Positions 6,896-14,924 of a stretch of DNA of 64,000 nucleotides are shown here, in pieces (position 1 is the stretch's first letter; each line of letters opens with the position of its first letter). The notes under the pieces are model-generated. The model was not told where the DNA came from. It searched no databases and saw nothing but the letters and a program-made list of their open reading frames with translations. The DNA is taken from assembly GCF_000526995.1 (NCBI RefSeq), contig NZ_AZUI01000001.1, positions 4,382,001 through 4,446,000 of the forward strand. Direction: 5' to 3'. Origin of the DNA: Lacrimispora indolis DSM 755. GTDB lineage: Bacteria > Bacillota > Clostridia > Lachnospirales > Lachnospiraceae. The translations under genes were made by a program, and so were the position numbers.

Positions 6896-8413
6896 GTGGG
6901 AGATCAATTGCTTGCTCTCTGGTATCAGATGTCTTTAAAGCGGAAAATGTACGTGATCATCGTAAGTGTGGGGATCATTATGGCGGCTTCTATCTTTATC
7001 AATCTGAAAGTAGCATATATTTTTATTAACGATGTGAGTATTATCATGGATGACAACCTGGCCTGTTATAAATTCCAGGAGTCCATGGAGAATGAGAGCG
7101 GATGCTTTGCCCGGTTGCTGGCAAATAATTCTCCGGAAAATGAGGAAGCCTACCGGCGGGCCTGCCAGGAGACTAAAACATATATAAACAGCCTGCCCTA
7201 TGATTACGATAAAATAGGGGAAAAGCGCTACGGGATCACCTGGAATATTATAAACTGTTATGGTACTTATGAGGAGCAGCGGGAAAAGGTGGTGGCCATG
7301 AGCCAGACTGATCCCGGCTATATTAAGGAGCTGTATAAAACATACAGTATGCAGAAATATCTGGACATTTATGGGACACGTCTGACCAAGGTGGTTTTAA
7401 TGGGGGGAAATGATTATTACGAAATTCAGATCCCTGTGCTTAAGCGTATGCCTTATATTCTAGTTGCGATCAGTATCGTCGCCTTTCTGGTACTTCTGAT
7501 CCTTTTGCGCTTTATTACAGGCAGCATAGTGAAAACGGTTGTACAGCTGGCCACAGTTTCCGGTAAAATCGAAAAAAATGATTTTTCCTCTCCTGATGTT
7601 CTCTGGGATGGAAGGGATGAAATCGGGCAGCTGGTGAGTGCGTTTAATAAGATGAAGCATGCCACAAAGGACTACTTTACGGCCAATGAGGAAAAACGGA
7701 TGATGGAAGAAATGCTGCACCGGCAGGAATTGGAGCGGGCAGACCTTGAGAATCGGTTTTCCATGGCCCAGCTTCAGCTGATTAAAAGCCAGTTAAATCC
7801 CCATTTTCTCTTTAATACGCTGAATATGATCACCAGGATGGCACAGATGGAAGAGGCACCGGTGACGGAGGAAATGCTGGTGGCAATCAGCAATCTTCTT
7901 CGTTACAGTCTCCGTACGTCCAATGCCTTTGAGCCACTTGAACAGGAACTGAAGGTTGTGAAGGATTATATGTATATCCAACAGATGCGTTTTGGAAATA
8001 GGATACAATGGAAAATTTACTGCAGCAAAAGCTTATATCAGGAAGAAGTGCCGGTCTTTTTACTTCAGCCGCTGGTTGAGAATGCGGTAATTCATGGTAT
8101 ATCGGAAAAAGAAAGCGGAGGAAGCATTGACATATCCATAAAAAGAAGAGGAGAGCTTTTATGGATATCCGTAGCTGATACGGGAAAGGGAATGCCTCCT
8201 GAAAAGCTTGCTGCTATCCGGAAGGCGGCTGAAACCAAGGGTACCGGACTTGGAATCGGGCTGGGTAATATATACAGAAGAATTTCTTCATATTACGAAT
8301 ATGGGAAAGTGACCATTGACAGCAGTGAAAAAAGCGGAACAAAGGTGCAGATTGAATTTGGTCGTAGAAGGGAAAAGATGGATCATGTATCGGTTGATGA
8401 TAGTGGAAGATGA
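6896..8413 (+). CDS. LytS/YesM-type sensor histidine kinase
   Basis: The protein has 505 residues. TM1 (about 17-38), an extracellular sensor of about 150 residues, TM2 (about 187-209) and a HAMP-like linker are followed by the His_kinase (PF06580) box NPHFLFN with phospho-acceptor His303. The ATPase domain has an N box around QPLVENA (N396) and DTGKGM. GTG at 6896 is the start, preceded by GGGGAGGG; another frame across this point is not coding. The gene overlaps the next regulator by 29 bp. A TRAP-type binding protein closes the cluster, so the small extracellular domain probably reads that protein's ligand state. Confidence 0.9.
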   Translation: MGDQLLALWYQMSLKRKMYVIIVSVGIIMAASIFINLKVAYIFINDVSIIMDDNLACYKFQESMENESGCFARLLANNSPENEEAYRRACQETKTYINSLPYDYDKIGEKRYGITWNIINCYGTYEEQREKVVAMSQTDPGYIKELYKTYSMQKYLDIYGTRLTKVVLMGGNDYYEIQIPVLKRMPYILVAISIVAFLVLLILLRFITGSIVKTVVQLATVSGKIEKNDFSSPDVLWDGRDEIGQLVSAFNKMKHATKDYFTANEEKRMMEEMLHRQELERADLENRFSMAQLQLIKSQLNPHFLFNTLNMITRMAQMEEAPVTEEMLVAISNLLRYSLRTSNAFEPLEQELKVVKDYMYIQQMRFGNRIQWKIYCSKSLYQEEVPVFLLQPLVENAVIHGISEKESGGSIDISIKRRGELLWISVADTGKGMPPEKLAAIRKAAETKGTGLGIGLGNIYRRISSYYEYGKVTIDSSEKSGTKVQIEFGRRREKMDHVSVDDSGR

Positions 8414-9215
8414 AATGATTGAGCGCATTGTGCTGAAAAAGATGCTTCATAAGAAGTTCGGAGAGGAGTGCCGGATCTATGAGGCGCAGAACGGAAAAGA
8501 GGCGGTGGAGATTTTTCAAAGAGAAGATATCCAGGTGGTAATTCTGGATATTGGAATGCCGGGAATGAACGGAATCCAGGCTGCGGAGATCATGAGAAAG
8601 GAAAAAAAGGATTGCAGCCTTATATTTTTAACGGCTTATGACCGTTTTGATTACGCAAAAAAGGCGATTTCCATTAAAGCCATGGAATATTTGTTAAAGC
8701 CTTATTCCCAGAGAGAAGTTGTGAGTGTAGTTGAAGAGGCATTGCGGCTCACTGATGAACGGGAAGACAGTCAGGACAGAATAAAACCGCAAAGGACAGC
8801 GGAGGAAGCTGATCAATTGAACGAAAAGAAAAAAGCGCAGACGGTTAGGGAAGATGAGCCTGATTTTTATGGCAACCGGTTGTCTGTGATGACATCCATG
8901 GTAGAGGAATACATCCGGTTAAATTATATGAATGATATATCAATGAGTGAAACAGCCAGGGCAGTGGGATATTCTGAACCTTATTTTTGCAAGATGTTTA
9001 AGCTGCAGTATGGGCAGAGCTTTACCTCTTATTTAACGGAATACAGAGTCAGAGAGGCAAAAAAGCTTCTGGATCAGCCTAACGTGAATGTGAAAGAAGT
9101 TGGGGTCAGGGTGGGATATGCTGATTCCAATTATTTTACAAAGGTTTTTAAGCGCTTGGAAGGGGTAAATCCGTCCGAATACAGAATGGACAGACTGAAA
9201 GATCTTCAATCGTAA
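8385..9215 (+). CDS. AraC-family response regulator (YesN type)
   Basis: The protein has 276 residues. The receiver domain has VEDE near the N-terminus, phospho-acceptor Asp55 (LDIGMPG) and KPY at its end. A short charged linker leads to a C-terminal AraC double helix-turn-helix (about 180-270, with GYSEPYFCKMF and GYADSNYFTKVF). It is compact, without the long central domain of the other YesN-like regulators here. The ATG at 8385 lies inside the kinase gene and has AGAAGGGAA upstream, so translation is probably coupled. Its target genes cannot be read from the sequence; the downstream TRAP-type gene is one candidate. Confidence 0.9.
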   Translation: MYRLMIVEDEMIERIVLKKMLHKKFGEECRIYEAQNGKEAVEIFQREDIQVVILDIGMPGMNGIQAAEIMRKEKKDCSLIFLTAYDRFDYAKKAISIKAMEYLLKPYSQREVVSVVEEALRLTDEREDSQDRIKPQRTAEEADQLNEKKKAQTVREDEPDFYGNRLSVMTSMVEEYIRLNYMNDISMSETARAVGYSEPYFCKMFKLQYGQSFTSYLTEYRVREAKKLLDQPNVNVKEVGVRVGYADSNYFTKVFKRLEGVNPSEYRMDRLKDLQS

Positions 9216-9307
9216 TGAGTTTAGGGATGTCAACCATAATCGGAAAATAATATAAAATATCAGACGCTTTCTGTGTATAAAGGAAAGACGTTTTGGGGGT
9301 AGAACGA

Positions 9308-10348
9308 ATGGATAAACGGATTGCAAAAGGGGCTTTGTGTGTCCTCTTTTTGGCGGTCTCTGTTTTCTTTGTTTTCAGTCTTATGAAATGGGGGAAAATA
9401 GGGGATTCTCTTTTTATGACAGGCCGGAAAAAAGCGCCGGAGTATGTGTTTTCTTATGCAGATAACCAGCCGGAGGACTATCCTACCGTACAGGGGGCAA
9501 AGAAATTTGCGGAACTGGTATACGAGAGAACGGATGGAAGAATCAAGATCAATGTGTTTGCTGAAGGGGAAATGGGAAATGAGAATGATGTGGTGGAACA
9601 GCTTCAATATGGTGGAATTGATTTTGCCCGGGTTTCTGTCATGATTCTGGCCGATGTTAAGTCCAAATTTAATGTCCTGCAGCTTCCTTTTTTATACCGG
9701 GATGAAACTCATATGTGGAAGGTGCTTGATGGGGAGATTGGAGATGAGTTCAAGAAGGAACTGGAGGGAAGCGGGCTGGTAGCCCTTTCCTGGTATGATG
9801 CAGGAGCCAGACATTTTTATAATTCCTCTGGACCCATAGAACGTGTGGAAGATATAAAGAACATGCGCATCCGTGTGGCAGAGTCCGACATGATGGCAGC
9901 TATGATAGAGGCACTGGGGGCCAGGGCAGTGCCCATGGCTTACTCTGAAGTATATGCGGCTTTGCAGACCAGCAGTATTGATGGTGCGGAAAATAACTGG
10001 CCTTCCTATGAAAGCATGCGTCATTATGAGGTGGCAAAATACATTACCCTGGATGCCCACAACCGGATTCCTGAGATGCAGCTTGTCTCTCAGGCCACCT
10101 GGGACCATTTGAGCGGAACAGACAGGGAAATCATTTCAACATGTGCAGAAGAGTCTGCCCGTTATGAAAGAGAGCTATGGAAGACCCGTGAGCAGAATGT
10201 CAGGGACATGCTGACAAAAGCGGGCTGTGTTGTCACGGAACTAAGTACGGTGGAACATGCGCGTTTCCGTGCGGCTGTTATGATCGTTTATCGGATGTAC
10301 TGCAGTGAATACATTGATGTGGTGAACAGGATCGCCAAGCTTCACTGA
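9308..10348 (+). CDS. TRAP-type C4-dicarboxylate binding protein (DctP family), no permease nearby
   Basis: The protein has 346 residues. An N-terminal hydrophobic segment (about 8-26) acts as signal or anchor. The DctP fold follows, with recognisable features: QLQYGGIDFARVS, LPFLYRD, the Arg-containing MRIRVAES and a GAENNWPSY stretch. DctP proteins bind small carboxylates outside the membrane and normally feed DctQ/DctM permeases. No DctQ or DctM gene is in this window. Its position right after a kinase/regulator pair suggests a sensing role. ATG 9308 has GGGGG eight bases upstream; TTG 9293 is less likely. No lipobox Cys is seen, so it may stay anchored by its uncleaved helix. Confidence 0.85.
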   Translation: MDKRIAKGALCVLFLAVSVFFVFSLMKWGKIGDSLFMTGRKKAPEYVFSYADNQPEDYPTVQGAKKFAELVYERTDGRIKINVFAEGEMGNENDVVEQLQYGGIDFARVSVMILADVKSKFNVLQLPFLYRDETHMWKVLDGEIGDEFKKELEGSGLVALSWYDAGARHFYNSSGPIERVEDIKNMRIRVAESDMMAAMIEALGARAVPMAYSEVYAALQTSSIDGAENNWPSYESMRHYEVAKYITLDAHNRIPEMQLVSQATWDHLSGTDREIISTCAEESARYERELWKTREQNVRDMLTKAGCVVTELSTVEHARFRAAVMIVYRMYCSEYIDVVNRIAKLH

Positions 10349-10382
10349 CAAATTGTATTTCAGGGACTGAGGGAAAATAGTA

Positions 10383-10430
10383 ACGGATGCTTTCAATGTG
10401 AAATGAATCACTTGAGGGCATCCGTTTTTT
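10383..10430 (+). terminator. Intrinsic terminator after the TRAP binding-protein gene
   Basis: ACGGATGC (10383-10390) pairs with GCATCCGT (10418-10425), followed by TTTTTT. The loop contains a short GTGA/TCAC helix. Confidence 0.85.
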
Positions 10431-10468
10431 GGTTTTTATAAAAATGATTTCAAAAAAAATAATAGGTG

Positions 10469-10518
10469 TTGACAAGTAATATTATATGGCATATAATATT
10501 ATTATACGGTATATAATA
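10469..10518 (+). promoter_or_regulatory. Consensus promoter overlaid by AT-rich palindromes (likely PadR operator)
   Basis: TTGACA (10469-10474), exactly 17 nt and TATAAT (10492-10497) form a perfect consensus promoter. A perfect palindrome with 10-bp arms and a GGC centre (10478-10500) covers the spacer and -10. A second dyad, TATAC-G-GTATA (10503-10513), lies over the expected start site. Such a strong promoter buried in palindromes fits tight repression, most simply autoregulation by the PadR protein encoded in this operon. Confidence 0.75.
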
Positions 10519-10575
10519 TACAGAATAAAATAATATTATATATCAGTTCATATGGAAGAAAGGTAGGTGGCAATC

Positions 10576-10824
10576 GTGGAGCCAAAACGTTTGTACCGGT
10601 CTGTAAAGAACAGAGTCCTCTGCGGAGTATGCGGCGGCATTGGAGAATATTTTCAGGTCGATCCTGTCATGATAAGGCTGATATGGGTGCTTTTGATGTT
10701 TCTTCAGTCATGGCGTCATTTGTTCCGGTCATTTATGGGATTTTCCCTGGTGGGAGGAAGCCTGGTTCTTTATATCATAGCTGCGGTGATCATACCACAG
10801 GCACCGAAGGATGAGTCAAGGTAG
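10576..10824 (+). CDS. PspC-domain membrane protein (first copy)
   Basis: The protein has 82 residues. The PspC signature is present: a KRLYRS start, CGVCGGIGEYF, VDPVMIRLIWVL and a C-terminal membrane helix (LYIIAAVIIP). PspC proteins act in envelope-stress sensing as membrane anchors. GTG at 10576 is preferred because AGGTAGG ends eight bases before it; GTG at 10567 overlaps that RBS. First gene of the operon with padR, the HAAS protein and the DUF4097 protein; a shorter paralogue starts at 13000. Confidence 0.88.
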   Translation: MEPKRLYRSVKNRVLCGVCGGIGEYFQVDPVMIRLIWVLLMFLQSWRHLFRSFMGFSLVGGSLVLYIIAAVIIPQAPKDESR

Positions 10825-10845
10825 GTTTTTATCAAAGCATCATGG

Positions 10846-10895
10846 ATATACCCTTCGGGTATACCTCTATGCCCAAAAAACATGGGCGATAATAA
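10846..10895 (+). repeat. Small dispersed structured element (copy A)
   Basis: Between pspC and padR lie an ATACCC-ttc-GGGTAT hairpin and then GCCC-N9-GGGC followed by GATAATA. A related arrangement, with a different second stem, is at 63862-63902. Function unknown; both copies lie between a gene and its downstream operon partner. Confidence 0.4.
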
Positions 10896-10911
10896 AGATA
10901 GGAGTGGACAC

Positions 10912-11232
10912 ATGGTTTTTAACACAGGAGCAGCATTATTGGACGCCATTGTCCTTGCGGTAGTATCAAGGGATCAGGAGGGTACCTATGGTTATAAGAT
11001 TACCCAGGATGTAAGAAATGTTATTGAGATTTCAGAATCCACCCTTTATCCGGTACTCCGGAGATTGCAGAAGGAAGAGTGTCTGGAGGTTTATGATCTG
11101 GCATTTGACGGAAGAAACCGGCGGTATTATAAAATTACGGAAAAGGGACGGGTTCAATTGAATCTCTATAAAGGTGAGTGGGAAGGCTACTCGCAGAAGA
11201 TATCCCGGATTTTTGAGGAGGCACATATATGA
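10912..11232 (+). CDS. PadR-family transcriptional regulator
   Basis: The protein has 106 residues with a winged-helix DNA-binding core: LDAIVLAVVS, TYGYKITQDV, ESTLYPVLRRLQKE and RRYYKITEKGR are typical PadR motifs. The C-terminal helix for dimerisation is short, as in subfamily-2 PadR proteins. ATG 10912 has ATAGGAG upstream; an in-frame ATG at 10882 lacks an RBS. The stop overlaps the start of the HAAS gene by four bases, a stable pairing in Firmicutes (padR + DUF1700 + DUF4097). It likely represses its own operon through the palindromes at 10478-10513. Confidence 0.92.
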   Translation: MVFNTGAALLDAIVLAVVSRDQEGTYGYKITQDVRNVIEISESTLYPVLRRLQKEECLEVYDLAFDGRNRRYYKITEKGRVQLNLYKGEWEGYSQKISRIFEEAHI

Positions 11233-11972
11233 GCAGGGATGAGTTTATGAGAGCGCTGGAATATCTGCTGTCGGATATTCCAGATGAGGAAAAGGCGGAT
11301 GCCATTGGATATTACCGGGATTATCTGGAAGAAGCAGGACCGGAAAATGAGGAAAAAGTAATACGTGAATTTGTAAGCCCTGAGCGAATAGCAGCCATTA
11401 TCCGTTCAGATATATCCGGGAATTTAAAAGACGGAGGGGAATTTACGGAGACCGGCTACCAGGATGAGCGGTTTAAGGATCCCAATTACCAGATGGCAAA
11501 CCGGTATGACCTTCCTGAGGTATCTGAGGACCCAAAATACCAGGGAGAAGAAACGGATAAAAGGCACGGCAGGCGAAGAAGGGGCATGAATGGGAACCGG
11601 ACCGTAAAAACTGTTTTGTGGATCATTTTAATCATTGCAGCTTCTCCCATGCTTATGGGAATCGGAGGCGGTATTGCAGGTCTGGCAGGCGGTCTTTTGG
11701 GATGCCTTGTGGCAGCGGTCATCGGAATCGGAGCGATTACTCTTGCACTCCTTATAGCCGGAGTTTGTATGATTTTTGCCAGTTTTGTTTCCATGGTGAT
11801 CCACCCCTTAAGCGGAGCCTTGCTTCTGGGACTGGGGATCCTGTTCCTTGGTCTTGGTCTGTTAGCCCTGGCTGTGAGCGGCGCTTTTTATGGAAGATTT
11901 CTTCCGTTTCTTTTCAGAAGCTGTGTAAACGTCCTTAGCAGGTTATTTCACGGAAGGAGAAGCCGTCTATGA
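11229..11972 (+). CDS. HAAS-domain (DUF1700) membrane protein
   Basis: The protein has 247 residues. An N-terminal soluble HAAS/DUF1700 domain (about 1-60: FMRALEYLLSDIP, YYRDYLEEAG) is followed by a charged linker with an RRRR patch and then by four or so Gly/Ala/Leu-rich membrane helices (about 125-235). HAAS proteins are regularly encoded with PadR regulators and are thought to couple the regulator to the membrane; the mechanism is not settled. It overlaps padR and the DUF4097 gene by four bases each, so the three are translationally coupled. Confidence 0.85.
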   Translation: MSRDEFMRALEYLLSDIPDEEKADAIGYYRDYLEEAGPENEEKVIREFVSPERIAAIIRSDISGNLKDGGEFTETGYQDERFKDPNYQMANRYDLPEVSEDPKYQGEETDKRHGRRRRGMNGNRTVKTVLWIILIIAASPMLMGIGGGIAGLAGGLLGCLVAAVIGIGAITLALLIAGVCMIFASFVSMVIHPLSGALLLGLGILFLGLGLLALAVSGAFYGRFLPFLFRSCVNVLSRLFHGRRSRL

Positions 11973-12871
11973 AAAGGTTTGTAAAGATATGTTTGATCGC
12001 CGGAAGTATCTGCGTTCTGGTGGGCGGAGGAATTTCAGCCGTAGCTGCTGGGATGGGAGGAAATTTACAGGATATAATACCTGAAAGAGCCATGGAATGG
12101 AGAAGAGAAATTTCAGGAATTGCCCTGGATAGCTTCTGGGATGAGGGGAATTTTGATAATATTTACGTTCCCGAAGTTTTTAACAGAGGAGAGAAAGGGC
12201 AGGAAATTTTTTCTTCTCAGGAAGTGAAAAAACTGGATATAGTAATACGTACGGGAAACGTTGTTTTTGTGGAGGATCCACAGGGAAGTGAAGTGAAGAT
12301 TTTCTGCAACAGGGATAAATCCTGCTGGAACTTATACCAGGAAGATGATGAGCTGGAACTTCAGGAATACACCGGATGGGAACGAAAGGATGGTCCGGGG
12401 CTGGTCTTTACCGTCCAGGTGCCGGAGGGATACCGATTTTCTCATGTCAGCTTAAAATCCGTTCATTCGAACCGCTATTCAGATAGGGAACAATCCGGCC
12501 CTGCTGTAATGGCCCAGGCCCTGTCTGCGGAAGAACTGGAAATTGAAGTCCAGGCCGGTGCAGTAAAGATCAGCCGCGGAAATGTGGGAAAGCTTGACGT
12601 GGAAACCAGTGCGGGAGCCGTGGAATTTTCCGGAGCCACTTCCGGCGATATTGATGCGGACTGCCGGGTAGGAGCCATAAAACTGGAACTTGCCGGGAAA
12701 AAGGAAGATTATAATTACGATATCCAATGCAAGATGGGGGCTGTAAAGGTCGCAGACGAAGGAAGTGCCGCCTTAAAAGGAAAGAAGCAGACAGATAACG
12801 GTGCAGATAAAAACATGGATCTGGATTGCAAAACAGGAGCGATCCAAGTGGAGTTTATGAATGAATTATGA
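11969..12871 (+). CDS. DUF4097-family beta-strand repeat protein
   Basis: The protein has 300 residues with one N-terminal membrane helix or signal (about 7-28). The C-terminal half consists of repeating short beta strands with the periodic motif GAVK/GAVEF/GAIKLE/GAVKV/GAIQVEF at roughly 20-residue steps, typical of DUF4097 adhesin-like solenoids. It probably lies outside the membrane. Family members occur with PadR, HAAS and PspC proteins in envelope-response operons; the molecular role is unknown. Translation is coupled to the HAAS gene by a four-base overlap. Confidence 0.85.
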   Translation: MKRFVKICLIAGSICVLVGGGISAVAAGMGGNLQDIIPERAMEWRREISGIALDSFWDEGNFDNIYVPEVFNRGEKGQEIFSSQEVKKLDIVIRTGNVVFVEDPQGSEVKIFCNRDKSCWNLYQEDDELELQEYTGWERKDGPGLVFTVQVPEGYRFSHVSLKSVHSNRYSDREQSGPAVMAQALSAEELEIEVQAGAVKISRGNVGKLDVETSAGAVEFSGATSGDIDADCRVGAIKLELAGKKEDYNYDIQCKMGAVKVADEGSAALKGKKQTDNGADKNMDLDCKTGAIQVEFMNEL

Positions 12872-12919
12872 TAAAATGAGCGCAAGAGAGCGAAGATGAG
12901 CCCGCTCACCGGCGCGAAA

Positions 12920-12953
12920 GGCGAATGTTGATCATGAACCGCAGGTTTATGAT
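12920..12953 (+). repeat. Dispersed hairpin element with GGCGAATG box (copy 1)
   Basis: GGCGAATG is followed by a 10-bp stem with one G-T pair and a GCA triloop (12931-12953). A second copy with the same box and the same ACC-GCA-GGT loop end but a different stem is at 61444-61487. It lies in the 128-bp gap before the second pspC gene. Confidence 0.5.
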
Positions 12954-12999
12954 GTAATTTCAGATCTTACAGGTCAAAGGACAGAGAGGAGATACGCAA

Positions 13000-13188
13000 A
13001 TGGAAGATAATCAAAGGAAATTATACCGTTCTGATACGGACAAAATGCTTTGCGGAGTATGCGGCGGAATTGGGGAATATTTTAATGTGGATTCTACCAT
13101 CATCCGGCTTTTATGGGCAGTACTGGCCTGTACAGGCACAGGCATCGTGGCCTACTTTATTGCAGCGATCATCATTCCCAGAAGATAA
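13000..13188 (+). CDS. PspC-domain protein (second copy)
   Basis: This 62-residue protein is nearly only a PspC domain: KLYRS, the same CGVCGGIGEYF block as the first copy, then IIRLLWAVLA and a final membrane helix (YFIAAIIIP). AGAGGAG precedes the ATG. It lacks the roughly 20-residue insert that separates the two halves in the copy at 10576. The two paralogues bracket the padR, HAAS and DUF4097 genes. It ends before a terminator, so it is probably the last gene of the operon, after a 128-bp gap. Confidence 0.88.
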   Translation: MEDNQRKLYRSDTDKMLCGVCGGIGEYFNVDSTIIRLLWAVLACTGTGIVAYFIAAIIIPRR

Positions 13189-13208
13189 AAGGGAAATTAT
13201 AGAGAAGG

Positions 13209-13242
13209 AAAAGGCAGGCCGTCCGGGCTTGTCTTTTCTTTT
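13209..13242 (+). terminator. Intrinsic terminator of the PadR/PspC operon
   Basis: A 12-bp stem (13209-13220 with 13226-13237, two G-T pairs) has a 5-nt loop and is followed by T-rich sequence. Confidence 0.7.
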
Positions 13243-13325
13243 GAAAATACTGGAGAAACTTTACGTTTAATTCTTCTGCCAGCGGGCATACTCTCTTTAG
13301 ATTTAAGAAAAGGAGATGTAAAGAT

Positions 13326-13547
13326 ATGTCAAAGGGAAAGAAAAACGAACCATTTGATCCTCGCAATATGAAGCCGGAGGAAGTACTTAAATTCGAAATT
13401 GCCACAGAGCTTGGCCTTAGTGATAAGGTAATAAACAGCGGTTGGCGCAGTCTGAGCGCAAAGGAAAGCGGCCGGATCGGAGGCCTTATCACCAAGAGAA
13501 AAAGAGAAATGAAAAAAGAAGCCCTGGTAAATGAAGAGGAAGTATAA
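13326..13547 (+). CDS. Alpha/beta-type small acid-soluble spore protein (SASP)-like
   Basis: The protein has 73 residues. The central part matches the SASP pattern: LKFEIATELGL (residues 21-31) contains the EIA-x-E cleavage site of the germination protease GPR, and SAKESGRIGG...TKRKREM corresponds to the second conserved block. These proteins coat spore DNA and are degraded at germination. It diverges from canonical SASPs (K-E-S-G instead of R-x-N-G), so it may be a minor or DNA-specialised member. AAGGAG precedes the ATG. No clear sigma-G promoter was recognised in 13243-13325. It is evidence that the organism sporulates. Confidence 0.8.
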   Translation: MSKGKKNEPFDPRNMKPEEVLKFEIATELGLSDKVINSGWRSLSAKESGRIGGLITKRKREMKKEALVNEEEV

Positions 13548-13642
13548 GGATAGGTACTGCGGCCATCCCTTTACACCCCATAAAGCGGGGGGGGCCCTGC
13601 CCGGAAAGCATGGGCATTAAGGCGGTAATGTCAGAATTTTTC

Positions 13643-13671
13643 TTGCACCTTAGAGGAAAATCTTTTATAAT
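13643..13671 (+). promoter_or_regulatory. Promoter of the first cobalamin operon
   Basis: TTGCAC (13643-13648), 17 nt and TATAAT (13666-13671) form a near-consensus promoter only about 57 nt before the cbiD start. The resulting leader of about 50 nt is too short for a cobalamin riboswitch. The region 13548-13642 holds only small GC-rich hairpins. Confidence 0.75.
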
Positions 13672-13727
13672 GTACTTCAAAGAGGAAGGCCTTGCCCGGA
13701 ACCAATGGGCAGGAAAGATGCAGGAAG

Positions 13728-14921
13728 ATGGAGAAACGAGAATTAAGAAGTGGATTTACCACGGGAACCTGTGCCGCTGTTGCTGCCAAGGCAGCGGCGG
13801 TCATGCTGTTTACCGGACGTGAAGTACAACATATGAAGCTTATGATGCCAAAAGGAAGGTCGGCTGATCTTCCTCTTTTTCATGTTGTTTTAAAACAGGG
13901 AGAGGCGGCGTGTGCCGTTAAAAAGGATGCAGGGGATGACCCTGATGTGACCCATCAGGCCATGGTGTTTGCCTCTGTCCAATATTCCGACGAAAAAAAA
14001 GAAGGACAGGCCCAGGGAATCTACCGCCGGGATGGGGAGGAGGGGAAAGCCCCTCTTTTTCTTACCGCAGGAGAGGGGATCGGCTGGGTGACAAGGCCGG
14101 GCTTGTCCTGTCCGGTGGGCATGCCGGCCATTAACCCGGTCCCCCGGGACATGATATTTAGTGGAGTGGAAGAAGCCAGAAGGGAAGCCGGGTTTGACGG
14201 TTCTCTAACCATCACCATCTGGATTCCGGAAGGGAAAAAACTGGCGGAAAAGACCTTTAATCCCAGGCTGGGAATTGAAGGCGGGCTTTCCATTCTGGGA
14301 ACAACGGGGATCGTAAAGCCCATGAGTGAAGAAGCGTTGATTGCCACCATACGCTTAGAACTGCATATGAAGGCTGTTGCAGGTATGAAACAGGTGATCC
14401 TGGTTCCGGGAAATTATGGAGAAGCTTTTATACAGGAAACCCTTGGTCTTGATCTAAAGGATGGGGTGACTTGCAGCAATTTTATAGAGAAAGCATTGAA
14501 AGCGGCAGGCAAGGAGGGATTTCGCCGGATCCTGTTTGCCGGACATATTGGAAAACTGATCAAGGTGGCAGGAGGCGTACCTAATACCCATTCCAAATAT
14601 GGGGACCGCCGTATGGAAATATTATGGGATTGTACAGCTCCTTTCGCAGAGGAAAAGAGCCGAGTGAAGGATAAAATTTTAACAGCCAATACCATGGAGG
14701 AAGCCGCAGGCATTCTTAAGGACCATAAGATCCTGGAGCCTGTCATGGAAGAGGCGGTAGATAGGATCCAGAGATACATGACCCTGTGGTCAGGCGGTGC
14801 AGAGGTGGAGGTGGTGACATTTTCCTCCATGTACGGTATACTGGGAATGAGCCGGGGAAGCGTAGAGTTTGTCAGGCTGTTTTCCGGGGCAGCGGTCAGA
14901 GAGAAGAAACAGGAGGAATAA
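13728..14921 (+). CDS. cbiD: Cobalt-precorrin-5B C1-methyltransferase CbiD
   Basis: The protein has 397 residues. The N-terminus carries the CbiD hallmark RSGFTTGTCAAVAAKAA, followed by DPDVTHQ, GEGIGWVTRPGL, INPVPRDMI and GNYGEAF, with the late FAGHIGKLIKVAGG motif. CbiD methylates C-1 of the corrin ring using S-adenosylmethionine in the anaerobic cobalamin route. ATG 13728 is the start; AGGAAAG lies about 10 nt upstream and the earlier ATG at 13692 leads into non-conserved residues. It is the first gene of a ten-gene operon with gaps of only a few bases or overlaps. Confidence 0.95.
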   Translation: MEKRELRSGFTTGTCAAVAAKAAAVMLFTGREVQHMKLMMPKGRSADLPLFHVVLKQGEAACAVKKDAGDDPDVTHQAMVFASVQYSDEKKEGQAQGIYRRDGEEGKAPLFLTAGEGIGWVTRPGLSCPVGMPAINPVPRDMIFSGVEEARREAGFDGSLTITIWIPEGKKLAEKTFNPRLGIEGGLSILGTTGIVKPMSEEALIATIRLELHMKAVAGMKQVILVPGNYGEAFIQETLGLDLKDGVTCSNFIEKALKAAGKEGFRRILFAGHIGKLIKVAGGVPNTHSKYGDRRMEILWDCTAPFAEEKSRVKDKILTANTMEEAAGILKDHKILEPVMEEAVDRIQRYMTLWSGGAEVEVVTFSSMYGILGMSRGSVEFVRLFSGAAVREKKQEE

Positions 14922-14924
14922 ACA

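Noticed and set aside
6742..7029. Plus-strand frame of 95 codons overlapping the kinase start
   Set aside because: It begins inside the terminator, has no RBS and gives a non-protein-like sequence; the kinase frame from GTG 6896 is well supported.
10870..10895. Sigma-28-type promoter (GGCGATAA) before padR
   Set aside because: No matching -35 TAAA at the right distance; the padR gene belongs to the operon with the promoter at 10469.
13548..13727. Cobalamin riboswitch before cbiD
   Set aside because: No conserved boxes seen and the promoter lies within about 57 nt of the start.
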